From positions 1-64,000 of the forward strand of contig NZ_BBVD01000001.1 in the NCBI RefSeq assembly GCF_000964545.1: 64,000 nt of DNA, given 5' to 3'. The position numbers were made by a program, and so were the translations under genes. The stretch comes from Comamonas thiooxydans (GTDB taxonomy: Bacteria > Pseudomonadota > Gammaproteobacteria > Burkholderiales > Burkholderiaceae_C). The notes beneath the pieces are model-generated. The model saw only the letters and a program-made list of their open reading frames with translations. It was not told the origin of the DNA and did not search any database. Shown here in pieces: positions 27,799-36,561 of the stretch; the first letter of the stretch is position 1, and each line of letters starts with the position of its first letter.

Positions 27799-27843
27799 AT
27801 TGAATCTGAAGCATCCCGCGCATGGCTAGCTTCAGAATTCAAT
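27799..27843. terminator. Bidirectional hairpin between DUF2798 and hmuV
   Basis: A 14-bp stem with one bulge (27799-27812 with 27829-27843) sits in the 78-bp convergent gap. It is flanked by AT-rich sequence and could end both transcripts. Confidence 0.65.
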
Positions 27844-27859
27844 TCAATCTACTGAAATT

Positions 27860-28684
27860 TCAAGCAGACAAAGCGGTATCCGCTACAAAAATATATTGCA
27901 GCGCGCCGTCGCTGCTGCGCACCGGGTCGCACTGCATGCCCCAGACCTGGCGCACCAGCGCCGGTTGCAGCACATCCTGCACCGCACCGTGATGCACTCC
28001 GGCATCACCGCCCAGCACCAGCACATCGTCGGCATAGCGCAAGGCCAGGTTCAGGTCATGGATCACCGCCACCACGCCTGCGCCCTGCTGCCCCGCCCAC
28101 TGGCGCAGCAGGCGCATGGCATGGTGCTGATGGGCCAGGTCGAGAGCGGCGGTGGGCTCGTCCAGCAGCAGCCAGCGCGCCGCGCCGTCGGCGGGCGGCT
28201 GCCAGATCTGCGCCAGTGCCCTGGCCAGGTGAGTGCGAGCCCGCTCGCCGCCCGACAGCGTGTTGATGCTGCGCTGCGCCAGATGATCGACCCCGGTCAG
28301 CGCCATGGCCTGCGCCGGAATCTGAGCCTCCCCGGCGCCGGGCTGATGACGATGCGGATAACGTCCCAGCTCCACCACCTCCTGGGCCGTGAAGTCAAAG
28401 GCCACGCTGCAATCCTGGGGCATGACGGAGCGACGCCGCGCCAGACCCTCCACCGCGTGCGCGGACAGCTCCAGCCCGTCGAGCAGAACCTGGCCCGACT
28501 GCGGCGCGCGCTCGCCCACCAGCATGGACATCAGCGTGGACTTGCCGGCGCCGTTGGGGCCGAGGATGGCGGTAAAGCGCCCGGCCTGAATCCGCACATC
28601 CACCGTCGCCAGGCGCGGCCCCTTGGCTACACCAACGCCCAGATTGCGACATTCGAGGCTGGACAGCCTGTGGTGCGCACTCAT
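27860..28684 (-). CDS. hmuV: Heme ABC transporter ATP-binding protein
   Basis: The ATPase that powers heme import across the inner membrane, with 274 residues. Walker A is GPNGAGKST (42-50), the Q-loop region contains VMPQDCSVAF, the signature reads TLSGGERAR, and Walker B is WLLLDEPT followed by the H-loop in VIHDLNLAL. The ATG at 28684 overlaps the hmuU stop in an ATGA junction. A much longer open frame continues upstream through hmuU and hmuT in another frame, but its sequence there is compositional noise. It is the last gene of the heme operon. Confidence 0.94.
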   Translation of the reverse strand: MSAHHRLSSLECRNLGVGVAKGPRLATVDVRIQAGRFTAILGPNGAGKSTLMSMLVGERAPQSGQVLLDGLELSAHAVEGLARRRSVMPQDCSVAFDFTAQEVVELGRYPHRHQPGAGEAQIPAQAMALTGVDHLAQRSINTLSGGERARTHLARALAQIWQPPADGAARWLLLDEPTAALDLAHQHHAMRLLRQWAGQQGAGVVAVIHDLNLALRYADDVLVLGGDAGVHHGAVQDVLQPALVRQVWGMQCDPVRSSDGALQYIFVADTALSA

Positions 28685-29802
28685 ACCTTGCTCCTGAACT
28701 GGCGCAGCATGGCCAGGAAAAGCGGCACGCCGATAAACGCGGTGAGCACGCCCAGCGGCAGCTCGGCCGGCTTGACGATGGTGCGCGCCACGGCATCGGC
28801 GCTGACCACCAGCGCAGCCCCCAGCAGGGCCGACCCCGGCAGCACCACGCGATGATCGGGACCGGCAATCAGCCGCACCCAGTGCGGCGCGACCAGGCCG
28901 ATGAAGCCGATGATGCCGGTGGTCGCGGTCACGGCCCCCACGGCCAGCGCAGCCACCATTACGGCGCGGCGCTTGGTTTTCTCCACGGCCACACCCAGCA
29001 GATTGGCCTGGGCTTCGCCCAGTGCAATCGCATTCAGCGGCCTGGCCAGCGCCAGCGCCGCCGCCGCGCTGACGGCAACTGCCGCCGACACCAGGGCTAC
29101 CGCGCTCCAGCGCGAGGCGCCCAGGCTGCCCAGCAGCCACATTTGCAGATTGCGCAGCTGCTCGTCCGTCGATACAAAGCTCAGAAAGCCCAGTCCGGCG
29201 CCGGCCAGCGCATTGATGGCAATGCCGGCCAGCAGCATCAGGCCGATGCGGGTCGTGCCCTGGACCTGACCCAGCACATAGACCACGGCGGTCACGGCCA
29301 GACCGCCGCCAAAAGCCATGGCCACCAGGGCCCAGCTGCCCAGATGACGCGGCAGCCAGGGCAGATACAGGCCGCCCAGCACGATGGTGATGCCGGCAGC
29401 CAGGGCCGCGCCGCTGCTCACGCCGATGAGGCCGGGGTCGGCCAGCGGATTGCGAAACAGCCCCTGCATCAATGCGCCGGCCAGCCCCAGTCCTGCACCC
29501 GCAGCCACGCCCATGAGCAGGCGCGGCAGGCGGATATTGAGAAAGACCAGATGCTCGGGGCCGCTGTCCACGGCACCGCCAAAAAAACTGCGAAGCCCGT
29601 CCCAGGCAATCCCGGGCAGTTGCCCCGGTGCAATGGCATAGGCCCCGCTGGCCGCGCCCCACACCATGGCCAGCAACACCAGCGCCGCACCCAGCAGCAG
29701 GGCTGCGCTGCGGCTGAGCCGCCCAGCAGGAGTGCGCCAGCGCGATGCGACGGGCAGCTCGGCTGCTGGCTTTGATGCCACGCTCCCCATGCTTGCGCTC
29801 AT
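28681..29802 (-). CDS. hmuU: Heme ABC transporter permease
   Basis: A FecCD/BtuC-family permease of 373 residues with about ten membrane segments. Family blocks include RLPRLLMGVAAGAGLGLAGALMQGLFRNPLADPGLIGVSSGAA and GFIGLVAPHWVRLIAGPDHR, the coupling helix region. I choose the ATG at 29802, two bases after the hmuT stop. A GTG at 29817 would overlap hmuT by 13 bp. Its end overlaps the hmuV start by 4 bp. Confidence 0.93.
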   Translation of the reverse strand: MSASMGSVASKPAAELPVASRWRTPAGRLSRSAALLLGAALVLLAMVWGAASGAYAIAPGQLPGIAWDGLRSFFGGAVDSGPEHLVFLNIRLPRLLMGVAAGAGLGLAGALMQGLFRNPLADPGLIGVSSGAALAAGITIVLGGLYLPWLPRHLGSWALVAMAFGGGLAVTAVVYVLGQVQGTTRIGLMLLAGIAINALAGAGLGFLSFVSTDEQLRNLQMWLLGSLGASRWSAVALVSAAVAVSAAAALALARPLNAIALGEAQANLLGVAVEKTKRRAVMVAALAVGAVTATTGIIGFIGLVAPHWVRLIAGPDHRVVLPGSALLGAALVVSADAVARTIVKPAELPLGVLTAFIGVPLFLAMLRQFRSKV

Positions 29803-29804
29803 GC

Positions 29805-30695
29805 TCAGGCCACCCACTGCAGTGCGCGCATATGCAGCGCCTGCACAGCGCTGGGCAGGCGCGGACCAAAGCCCAGCAAATGGCTGGCTTCCAGCGTCAC
29901 CAGCGCCTTCTTGGCATAGGCGGGAGTCAGTGCCAGCTCGGGCCGTTTCCAGAAGGCGGCCTCGCCGCCCAGTGCTTCAATGCCCTGCGTGGTGTTGATG
30001 ATGACCTCGGGCGCAGCGCTGGCCATGGCTTCGGCAGTCAGGGGCTTGTAGCCGTCGAACTGGTCGATGACATTGACACAGCCCGCGTACTGGATCAGTG
30101 CATTGGCTGCCGTGCCCTTGCCTGCCACCTGCGGACTGCCGCTGTGCGAGAGCACAAACAGCACGCGCGGCTTGCGCTGGGCCTTGGCCACCTGCGCCTG
30201 GACGCTGCTCCACTGCGCATCGAGCTGGGCCAGCAGCTTGTCGGCCTCGCTGGAACGACCTGTCTCGCGCCCCACAACCTTGACCTTTTCCTGGACCTCG
30301 GCCCAGTTGTGCCTGGCCGCAACCAGCGATACACGCACGCCAGCCTGACGGATCTGATCGAGCACCACGGGAGGCCCGGCCTCGCTGGTTGCGATCACCG
30401 CATCGGGCTTGAGCGAGAGCAGGCCTTCGGCCGAGAGCTGGCGCACATAGCCGACCTTGGCGGTTTTTTGCGCCGCTTCGGGAAACAGGCTGGTGGTGTC
30501 CGTGCCCACCAGCAGGCTCTGGGCATTGAGCAGATAGACCACCTCGGTCAGTGCGCCGCTGAGCGACACCAGTCGCTTGGCTCCGGGTGCAGCAGCTGCA
30601 GAAGCGGCCTGCACCAGCCCCGGCAGGGCCGTGCCCGCCACGGTCGCACCCAGCCACTGCAGGCCCTGGCGTCGGGAAATGCTGGCCGTGCTCAT
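29805..30695 (-). CDS. hmuT: Periplasmic heme-binding protein
   Basis: The substrate receptor of the heme ABC importer, with 296 residues. The N-terminus has a twin-arginine-like SRRQGLQWLG followed by an Ala-rich segment, so Tat or Sec export is possible. Family blocks are RLVSLSGALTEVVYLL and VGTDTTSLFPEAA near the N-terminal lobe, plus VGYVRQLSAEGLLSLKPDAVI. In HmuT/PhuT a tyrosine ligand binds heme; the Tyr of VGYVRQLS is the likely counterpart. The start overlaps the hmuS stop (ATGA), with GGAGG just upstream. Confidence 0.93.
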   Translation of the reverse strand: MSTASISRRQGLQWLGATVAGTALPGLVQAASAAAAPGAKRLVSLSGALTEVVYLLNAQSLLVGTDTTSLFPEAAQKTAKVGYVRQLSAEGLLSLKPDAVIATSEAGPPVVLDQIRQAGVRVSLVAARHNWAEVQEKVKVVGRETGRSSEADKLLAQLDAQWSSVQAQVAKAQRKPRVLFVLSHSGSPQVAGKGTAANALIQYAGCVNVIDQFDGYKPLTAEAMASAAPEVIINTTQGIEALGGEAAFWKRPELALTPAYAKKALVTLEASHLLGFGPRLPSAVQALHMRALQWVA

Positions 30696-31804
30696 ACGGC
30701 CTCCGCCACTTCAGTCTTGCGCGGCAGGCCGGCCACCAGATCGCGCCAGCCTTGCAGCTCGGGCTGGCCTGGCTTGCGCTCACCGAAGAACATGGCCATG
30801 TTGTTGCCTTCGGCATCAAAGGCCTCGACCGAGGTCACCACGCCATCGCTGGTGGGTTTCTGCACCACCCAGACATTGGCTATCAGGTCGGTGCGCAGAT
30901 GGAGGTTGAAGCCCTTGTCCAGCACATTGATCCAGCGCACGCCGTCCTTGCCGTCCATGGGCTGGATATTGCTCACGGGGCCGGTGTGGATCTGGATGCA
31001 GCCGCTGCTGCCCACAAACACCATGATGGAGACACCGTCCACCGCCGCATCGCCCAGCAACTGCGCGACCGCGTCGGTGCTCAGGCGCTCGCAGTACTGA
31101 GGCACCAGACGGAAGGCCTGCTGGCGCTCGACTCCGAACCTGCGCAGCATCTCGAAGAACTCATGCGTGTCCTTCATATCGGTCCAGGCCTGAGTCAGCG
31201 CGGGCACGTCGATCTCGGCATCGGCCTTGACGGCCGGCTTGGCCGCAGGCTCGCGGAACACATAGCCTGCAGAGGGCTCGGCAAAGCGCTCCACCAGTGC
31301 ATTCCAGGCTGCCATGTCCGTGGCCTCCCGCGCAAACACCTTGTGCATGGCACGGCCAGCGGCGTCATAGAACTGCAGGCTGCGCATGGCAGGACGGTTG
31401 CCGTTGGCGGACTCCTCGGTCACGGCAAAGCCGACATGCCAGTGCATGAAGAACAGGCGCAAATCGATCTCCCGGCTCAGCGCCAGACCGACCGGTCCCT
31501 GGGCCGAGAGGTTCTGGTAGATGCCGTCTTTTTCATGCACGGTGGATTCGTTGCGCGTGAGCGCCATCACGGTGCCGCAGGCTTCCAGGGCTTTAAGAAT
31601 GTCCAGCCATTCGGCGCGCAGCGGCAAAGCCTTGAGCGTGCGTTCATGTTCGCCGCCATGGGCCGCGATGACCGCGCCTTCGCTCAGCTGCAGCGCCTCG
31701 GCCGCATCCTTGGCGCGCAGGCCTTGCTCGCGCTTTTGCGCGAATTGCTCACGGATCTGCACCGCAGTCATGGTCTGGATTTCAGGGGATGTGATGGCGT
31801 TCAT
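30692..31804 (-). CDS. hmuS: Hemin-degrading/chaperone factor
   Basis: A cytosolic HemS/ChuS/PhuS-like protein of 370 residues with two homologous halves, which receives imported heme and degrades it or passes it to heme oxygenase. The heme-ligand region is recognisable as DAAGRAMHKVFAREATDMAAW in the centre of the protein, with the His of MHKVF as probable axial ligand. The C-terminal half has GSSGCIQIHTGPVSNI and WINVLDKGFNLHLR. The ATG overlaps the stop of the upstream 129-aa gene by 4 bp and has GGAG eight bases upstream. Confidence 0.93.
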   Translation of the reverse strand: MNAITSPEIQTMTAVQIREQFAQKREQGLRAKDAAEALQLSEGAVIAAHGGEHERTLKALPLRAEWLDILKALEACGTVMALTRNESTVHEKDGIYQNLSAQGPVGLALSREIDLRLFFMHWHVGFAVTEESANGNRPAMRSLQFYDAAGRAMHKVFAREATDMAAWNALVERFAEPSAGYVFREPAAKPAVKADAEIDVPALTQAWTDMKDTHEFFEMLRRFGVERQQAFRLVPQYCERLSTDAVAQLLGDAAVDGVSIMVFVGSSGCIQIHTGPVSNIQPMDGKDGVRWINVLDKGFNLHLRTDLIANVWVVQKPTSDGVVTSVEAFDAEGNNMAMFFGERKPGQPELQGWRDLVAGLPRKTEVAEAV

Positions 31805-32190
31805 TGCAGGGTCTCCGGGCTGTGATGCCAGTGTGGTTGTGGGTTGGAAAATTCGTCGTCAAAGCGGGGAGCCGAAGCCTGGGCTTCGGGCTCTTGTTCA
31901 GGCTGGGCCAGCACCCGGGCCACCGTGGCCCAGCGCTGCTCCAGCTTTTGCAGAAAGTGGCGCATGTCCTCAGAGCGCTCACAGCCGTCCAGGCCTTCGG
32001 CCATGCGCGCCAGTTGCGTCGAGACCCTCTGAGCCATGGGCGCGCGGTGCGCCGCACAGCAGGCCTGGCTGAAACCGGTCATCAGCGCCAGCACCGTGGC
32101 CAGCTGGGCTTCGCCCTCGGTGAGCAGATATTCCTCATCGCGACTGCCAGAAGCACTCTGGGCATTGGCGGCGTTCTCGAAAACAGACAT
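31801..32190 (-). CDS. Unknown 129-aa protein in the heme operon
   Basis: A small soluble acidic protein with a good ribosome-binding site (GGGAG six bases before ATG). Visible features are a central helical region with paired cysteines (SQACCAAHRAPMAQR, about 41-55), a second helix rich in Arg/Leu, an acidic Glu/Pro/Ala stretch near 95-110 and a His-containing tail (PHWHHSPE). It has no signal peptide or membrane helix. The stop overlaps the hmuS start by 4 bp, so it is co-translated with the cytosolic heme-handling protein. I do not recognise the family. Cys and His residues make a heme- or metal-related role conceivable, but that is inference from position and composition. Confidence 0.75.
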   Translation of the reverse strand: MSVFENAANAQSASGSRDEEYLLTEGEAQLATVLALMTGFSQACCAAHRAPMAQRVSTQLARMAEGLDGCERSEDMRHFLQKLEQRWATVARVLAQPEQEPEAQASAPRFDDEFSNPQPHWHHSPETLQ

Positions 32191-32226
32191 GGCACACTCC
32201 CGCAGTTTTGAGTCAAAAAGGCCTAC

Positions 32227-32247
32227 AGCGCTTATCAGTCAAGCGCT
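32227..32247 (-). terminator. Hairpin between hmuR and the downstream heme genes
   Basis: A 7-bp AGCGCTT/AAGCGCT stem with a 7-nt loop lies between the hmuR stop and the start of the 129-aa gene. There is no clear T tract, so it is more likely to process or attenuate the transcript than to end it, lowering the transporter genes relative to the receptor. It also resembles the short intergenic repeat blocks elsewhere in the window. Confidence 0.45.
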
Positions 32248-32260
32248 TTCAGCTACAAAA

Positions 32261-34525
32261 TCAGAAGTCCTGAACCAGGGACACGCGCACATTGCGGCCC
32301 GGCTGGGTATAGGCATCGGCAATCTGCGTCGTACGGCTCAAGCCACGAACATCCGCCCAGCGCGAATACTTTTTGTCGGTCAGGTTGTAGATGCCCACAT
32401 TCAGACGCGTACCCGGACGGATACGCCATTGCGCACTCAAATCCAGCACCGTCGCAGATGAGCTGAGCAAGGGGCGGCCAGTGGAAAGATCAGGCGCATC
32501 CTTGTCTTTTTTGCCTGCCCAGTGCGAGGCGCTGAGCTGCACGCCCACATTCGAGCGGTCGTAGCGCACGCCCAGCACCAGTTGCTGAGGCGAGATGGTG
32601 TCCACCGGCTTGTTGGTGCTCTTGTCCGTACCCTTGGTGTAGCCATAGGCGGCATTGGTGCGCCAGTTGCCGCCCGCAAACCGGCCCCAGTCATAGTCGG
32701 CCTTGAGCTCGAAGCCGCTGATATGCACGCGGTTCAGATTGACGGACTGGAACGTGGCCGGGTTGTTGCGATCACCGTATTCGCCCGCAACCTGCACCTG
32801 ATCCTGGATGAAGTCCTTGTAGCGGCCCGTGAAGACTGCGGCATCGAGGCGCAGCGCACTCATACGGCCGCGCAGGCCCAGCTCGAAGGTATTGCTTTTT
32901 TCCGCCTTGAGATCGGGGTTGGGAATGCTCTTGTAGAACATGAACGGGTTCTCGAAGAAGGCATTGATCTGCCCTGCATTCGGCGCTCTGAAACCGGCGG
33001 CATAGTTGCCGTAGACCGACCAGGCATCGTTCATCTGGAACATGGCACCCAGCTTGGGGGAGACGGCGGAGTCCGAATTGCTGACCGCCGTGCCGCCAAA
33101 GCCCTGCTGCTTGGGCTTGATGCTGTAGTGCTCGGCCCGCAATCCGGGCGTCAGGCTGAAAGCACCATAGTGCAGCTCGGCCTGGGCAAACAGCGCGGTC
33201 GAGGTTTCCGTGGTGTCGGGGAAGCGCTTGAGCGGAAAGCTCTCGCCTGCCGGCGGCGTGATGCCGTTCTGCTCGTTGACCACCTTGCCGCGCAGATAGT
33301 CGATGCCATAGCTGAACTTGCCGCTGAGGCCATTTTCCCAGCGCAGCGTCTTGCCGGCCTGGGCATGCAGCTGCAGCGCATCCTCGTCATAAGTCACATC
33401 GCGCTCGCGATAGGCCAGCGGTGGGGTGCGGGTTTCGGTCACGAACTCGCGCGAGCTCGAGCTTTGATAGCTGGCCATCAGCTTGAGCTCGTCGGCCAGT
33501 GCCGTATCCAGCTGCTGCCACTGCCCCTGCCAGGTAGCGCGCCAGCGCTTCATGGTGGTCTCGGCACGCGAATCGGTGACGGTGGCGCTGCGAGCGCTCA
33601 ACAGGTCGTAGTCGGCACGCTTGTCCACGTTTTCCAGCGTGAAGACATGTTTTTGCACGGCCGATGGCGTGTAGACCAGGCGCCCCAGCAGCGAATGGCT
33701 CTTGTCCTTTTCGGGGTTGGGCGTGGTGCGCAGGGCACCCACGGTGTTATTGCTGCCCATATTCTCCAGCGCGCTGGAGCGGCCCACACCGGCCGAAAGC
33801 AGCCAGCTCCATTCATCGCTGGCCTTGCCCGCGAGGGTTGCGCCCAGGCGCTTGCCGTTGTCCGAGCCGTCATAGCTGGCCGAGACCCGGCCGCCAATGG
33901 TCTTGCCGTCCTTGAGCAGATCGTCGGGCTGCACGGTGATGAAATTGACCAGGCCGCCCATGCCGTCCGAGCCATAGAGAGCGGGCACGGCGCCGCGCAG
34001 GATTTCCACGCGTTGCACCAGACCCAGATCCAGATAGTCGCGGCCAAAGGCATTGGCGCTGAAGGTATAGCTGCGCGGCAGGCGCACGCCATCGACCAGC
34101 ATCAGTACGCGGTTACCTTCGAGGCCACGGATATTGAAGCCGCTGTTCTGGTCACGCCCAGTGGGAGAGCCGGCCAACGTGAAACGCGCAGGACTGCGCG
34201 GCACGGTCACATTGGGCAGCTTGGCTGCAAGCTCACGGATATCGCCGATCTGCTCCTCTTCCATTTGCTTGGCGTCGATGACGTCCACCGTCATGGGCAG
34301 GCTGTCGGCATCCTGCTCGTCGCGCGAGGCACTGATGACCACATCGCGCAAAACAGGAGTGTTGCGGTCGGCGCGGGCCGCTGCGACCTGGACGGACTCG
34401 GAAGACTTTTGCTGCGCCTGAACCGAGATGGTGGCGCAAGCCAGTGCGCAGGCCAGCGCCAGCGGACGGAGATTGGAGCGTGGCGCCGGCATGGCGCGGG
34501 CGTGCAAAGCGGTGGCGGAAGCCAT
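32261..34525 (-). CDS. hmuR: TonB-dependent outer-membrane heme receptor
   Basis: A 754-residue receptor for heme or hemoproteins. The signal peptide ends near TISVQAQ (about residue 38). A TonB-box-like DVVISASRDEQ (about 60) is followed by the plug domain with NIRGLEGNRVLMLVDGVRLPR and VEILRGAVPALYGSDGMGGLVNF. The barrel ends with the usual aromatic terminus (VSLVQDF). The FRAP box reads GFRAPN and the NPNL box NPDLKAEKS. No histidine lies between them, unlike Yersinia HemR, where that interval carries a heme-ligand His. It heads the heme operon and has a Fur-like box 138-152 bp upstream. Confidence 0.92.
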   Translation of the reverse strand: MASATALHARAMPAPRSNLRPLALACALACATISVQAQQKSSESVQVAAARADRNTPVLRDVVISASRDEQDADSLPMTVDVIDAKQMEEEQIGDIRELAAKLPNVTVPRSPARFTLAGSPTGRDQNSGFNIRGLEGNRVLMLVDGVRLPRSYTFSANAFGRDYLDLGLVQRVEILRGAVPALYGSDGMGGLVNFITVQPDDLLKDGKTIGGRVSASYDGSDNGKRLGATLAGKASDEWSWLLSAGVGRSSALENMGSNNTVGALRTTPNPEKDKSHSLLGRLVYTPSAVQKHVFTLENVDKRADYDLLSARSATVTDSRAETTMKRWRATWQGQWQQLDTALADELKLMASYQSSSSREFVTETRTPPLAYRERDVTYDEDALQLHAQAGKTLRWENGLSGKFSYGIDYLRGKVVNEQNGITPPAGESFPLKRFPDTTETSTALFAQAELHYGAFSLTPGLRAEHYSIKPKQQGFGGTAVSNSDSAVSPKLGAMFQMNDAWSVYGNYAAGFRAPNAGQINAFFENPFMFYKSIPNPDLKAEKSNTFELGLRGRMSALRLDAAVFTGRYKDFIQDQVQVAGEYGDRNNPATFQSVNLNRVHISGFELKADYDWGRFAGGNWRTNAAYGYTKGTDKSTNKPVDTISPQQLVLGVRYDRSNVGVQLSASHWAGKKDKDAPDLSTGRPLLSSSATVLDLSAQWRIRPGTRLNVGIYNLTDKKYSRWADVRGLSRTTQIADAYTQPGRNVRVSLVQDF

Positions 34526-34662
34526 ACCAGAAACCCTCTTTATTCATAGAAATGGAAAAGAGCTGGCTTCTGATAGGTACGTCAATGGCCACAGGTCGAA
34601 ACGTCAGAGGCTTCGCGGCCTGTAGCTGGCACGGCATTGGCTGGCTGAATGGAAGAAGTATA

Positions 34663-34677
34663 TGCGAATAATTCTCA
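34663..34677 (-). promoter_or_regulatory. Fur-box-like operator of hmuR
   Basis: Read on the minus strand, TGAGAAT-T-ATTCGCA matches the 7-1-7 Fur pattern TGATAAT-N-ATTATCA at 11 of 14 positions. It is upstream of the heme receptor, exactly where iron repression is expected. Confidence 0.65.
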
Positions 34678-34844
34678 ACCGCAAATAAACTCGTTACAAA
34701 ACCGGGAATTGAGTCTTGCGCAAGGCTACGGCTTGCAGCGCCGCCTGTTTTCACGGGCTGCTTATGTCCTCAGCCCGCCCCGATGAACGCTGCAGCCCTG
34801 ACGACCCCGGCGGCCATGCCCTCTCTTCGCGGCCGTTCAAAAGC

Positions 34845-34904
34845 AAAAGGACTGCCTAGGCAGTCCTTTTTTAATAGCTACCATCGCTTACCTTGCAAGC
34901 GATG
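34845..34904. terminator. ahpF terminator and adjacent hairpin
   Basis: AAAAGGACTGCC pairs with GGCAGTCCTTTT across a two-base centre (34845-34872), with A and T tracts on either side. A second 8-bp CATCGCTT/AAGCGATG stem (34882-34904) lies between it and the ahpF stop. Together they separate ahpF from hmuR. Confidence 0.8.
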
Positions 34905-34912
34905 CAGGCCGT

Positions 34913-36469
34913 TTAATTGCGGATCAGATGATCGAAGGCCGACAGTGCCGCCGTGGCACCGGCGCCGGCGGCGATCACGATCTGCTTGTAAGGCACCGTG
35001 GTGCAGTCACCGGCGGCGAACACGCCGGACAGACTGGTCTGCCCCTTGGCATCCACAATGATTTCACCGAACTTGCTCAGCTCCAGTGTGCCCTTGAGCC
35101 ATTCGGTGTTCGGCACCAGGCCGATCTGCACAAACACACCTTCGAGCTCCACATGGTGCTCGGCACCGCTCGTACGGTCCTTGTAGCTCAGGCCGTTGAC
35201 CTTGCCGTTGGCACCCGTGATCTCGGTGGTCTGGGCATTGGTGATGACGGTCACATTGGGCAGGCTGTGCAGCTTCTTGACCAGCACGGCATCGGCCTTG
35301 AGCTGATCGGCAAATTCCACCACCGTCACATGGGCCACCAGACCCGCCAGGTCGATCGCAGCTTCGATGCCGGAGTTGCCGCCGCCGATCACCGAGACGC
35401 GCTTGCCCTTGAACAGCGGACCGTCGCAGTGCGGGCAGTAGGCCACGCCCTTGTTCTTGTACTCGGCTTCGCCAGGCACGTTCACATTGCGCCAGCGCGC
35501 ACCGGTGGACAGGATCACGGTCTTGGCCTTGAGCGAGCCGCCATTGGCCAGCTGCACTTCCACCAGACCGCCAGGGTGCGCAGCAGGAATAAGCTTCTCG
35601 GCGCGCTGCAGGTTCATGATGTCCACGTCATAGGCGCGAGTGTGAGCTTCCAATGCAGCGGCGAACTTGGGTCCGTCGGTTTCCAGCACGGAGATGTAGT
35701 TCTCGATCGCCAGCGTGTCGTTGACCTGGCCGCCAAAGCGCTCGGCCGCCACGCCGGTGCGAATGCCCTTGCGAGCCGCATACACGGCGGCTGCCGCGCC
35801 GGCAGGGCCACCGCCGATGATCAGCACGTCGAAGGCTTCCTTGGCCGACAGCTTGGCTGCGTCACGCAAGGCTGCACCGGTGTCCAGCTTGGCCACGATT
35901 TCTTCGATGGTCATGCGACCGGAGCCGAACACGCTGCCGTTCATGAACACCATGGGCACGGCCATGATTTCGCGCTCGGTCACTTCCTTCTGGAAGGCAC
36001 CGCCTTCGATCACCGTGGTCTTGACCTTGGGGTTGAGAATGGCCATCAGCGACAGCGCCTGAACCACGTCGGGGCAGTTGTGGCAGCTCAGGCTCATATA
36101 GACCTCGAAGTTGAAGTCGCCGTCCAGAGCCTTGATCTGGTCGATCACATCCTGCTCCACCTTGGGAGGATGGCCGCCCGTCCACAGCAGGGCCAGCACC
36201 AGCGAGGTGAATTCATGGCCCAGGGGCAGGCCGGCAAAACGCAGCTGGGTGGCCGTGCCCTGGCGCTGCAGCGTGAACGAGGGCTTGCGGGCATCGCTGC
36301 CGTCGGTGCGCAGCGAAATCTTGTCGCTGCGCAGGGACTGGATGGTCTTCAGCAGATCGTGCATCTGTGCACTGGTCTCGCTGTCATCCAGAGAAGCCAC
36401 CAGCTCAAACGGCTGCTGCACGCGTTCCAGGTAGGCGGCGAGTTGGGCTTTGAGTTGATCGTCAAGCAT
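34913..36469 (-). CDS. ahpF: Alkyl hydroperoxide reductase subunit F
   Basis: The flavoprotein that reduces AhpC with NAD(P)H, with 518 residues. The N-terminal double thioredoxin-like domain carries SCHNCPD (about residues 128-134), the redox pair that contacts AhpC. The FAD/NAD domains have IIGGGPAGAAAAVYAAR and VIGGGNSGIEAA, and the thioredoxin-reductase-like dithiol CPHC is in between. The C-terminal GVFAAGDCTTVPYKQI closes the FAD site. GGA lies eight bases before the ATG. It is downstream of ahpC, separated by a hairpin that should reduce read-through. Confidence 0.97.
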   Translation of the reverse strand: MLDDQLKAQLAAYLERVQQPFELVASLDDSETSAQMHDLLKTIQSLRSDKISLRTDGSDARKPSFTLQRQGTATQLRFAGLPLGHEFTSLVLALLWTGGHPPKVEQDVIDQIKALDGDFNFEVYMSLSCHNCPDVVQALSLMAILNPKVKTTVIEGGAFQKEVTEREIMAVPMVFMNGSVFGSGRMTIEEIVAKLDTGAALRDAAKLSAKEAFDVLIIGGGPAGAAAAVYAARKGIRTGVAAERFGGQVNDTLAIENYISVLETDGPKFAAALEAHTRAYDVDIMNLQRAEKLIPAAHPGGLVEVQLANGGSLKAKTVILSTGARWRNVNVPGEAEYKNKGVAYCPHCDGPLFKGKRVSVIGGGNSGIEAAIDLAGLVAHVTVVEFADQLKADAVLVKKLHSLPNVTVITNAQTTEITGANGKVNGLSYKDRTSGAEHHVELEGVFVQIGLVPNTEWLKGTLELSKFGEIIVDAKGQTSLSGVFAAGDCTTVPYKQIVIAAGAGATAALSAFDHLIRN

Positions 36470-36561
36470 GGTGGATTCCTTTGAATTTAGAGTTGTTGAT
36501 GCAATGCAGCAAAGTGCTTTTGAGGCCTTTGCCCGCCCATGAAAGCAAAAACTGGGCGAAA

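Larger units (their letters stand above)
34526..34912. other. Intergenic region between hmuR and ahpF
   Basis: No gene is visible in this 387-bp gap. It contains the hmuR leader, the Fur-like box, an intrinsic terminator with a short palindrome and an adjacent hairpin close to ahpF. Confidence 0.6.

Noticed and set aside
27860..29869. 669-codon frame that looks like a fusion of an unknown protein to HmuV
   Set aside because: Only the last 274 codons are HmuV. The earlier part is a different frame of hmuU, whose own frame encodes a clear permease, so this is not a fusion.
32522..34549. 675-codon open frame on the plus strand over hmuR
   Set aside because: Antisense to a complete TonB-dependent receptor, with no domain or signal peptide visible.
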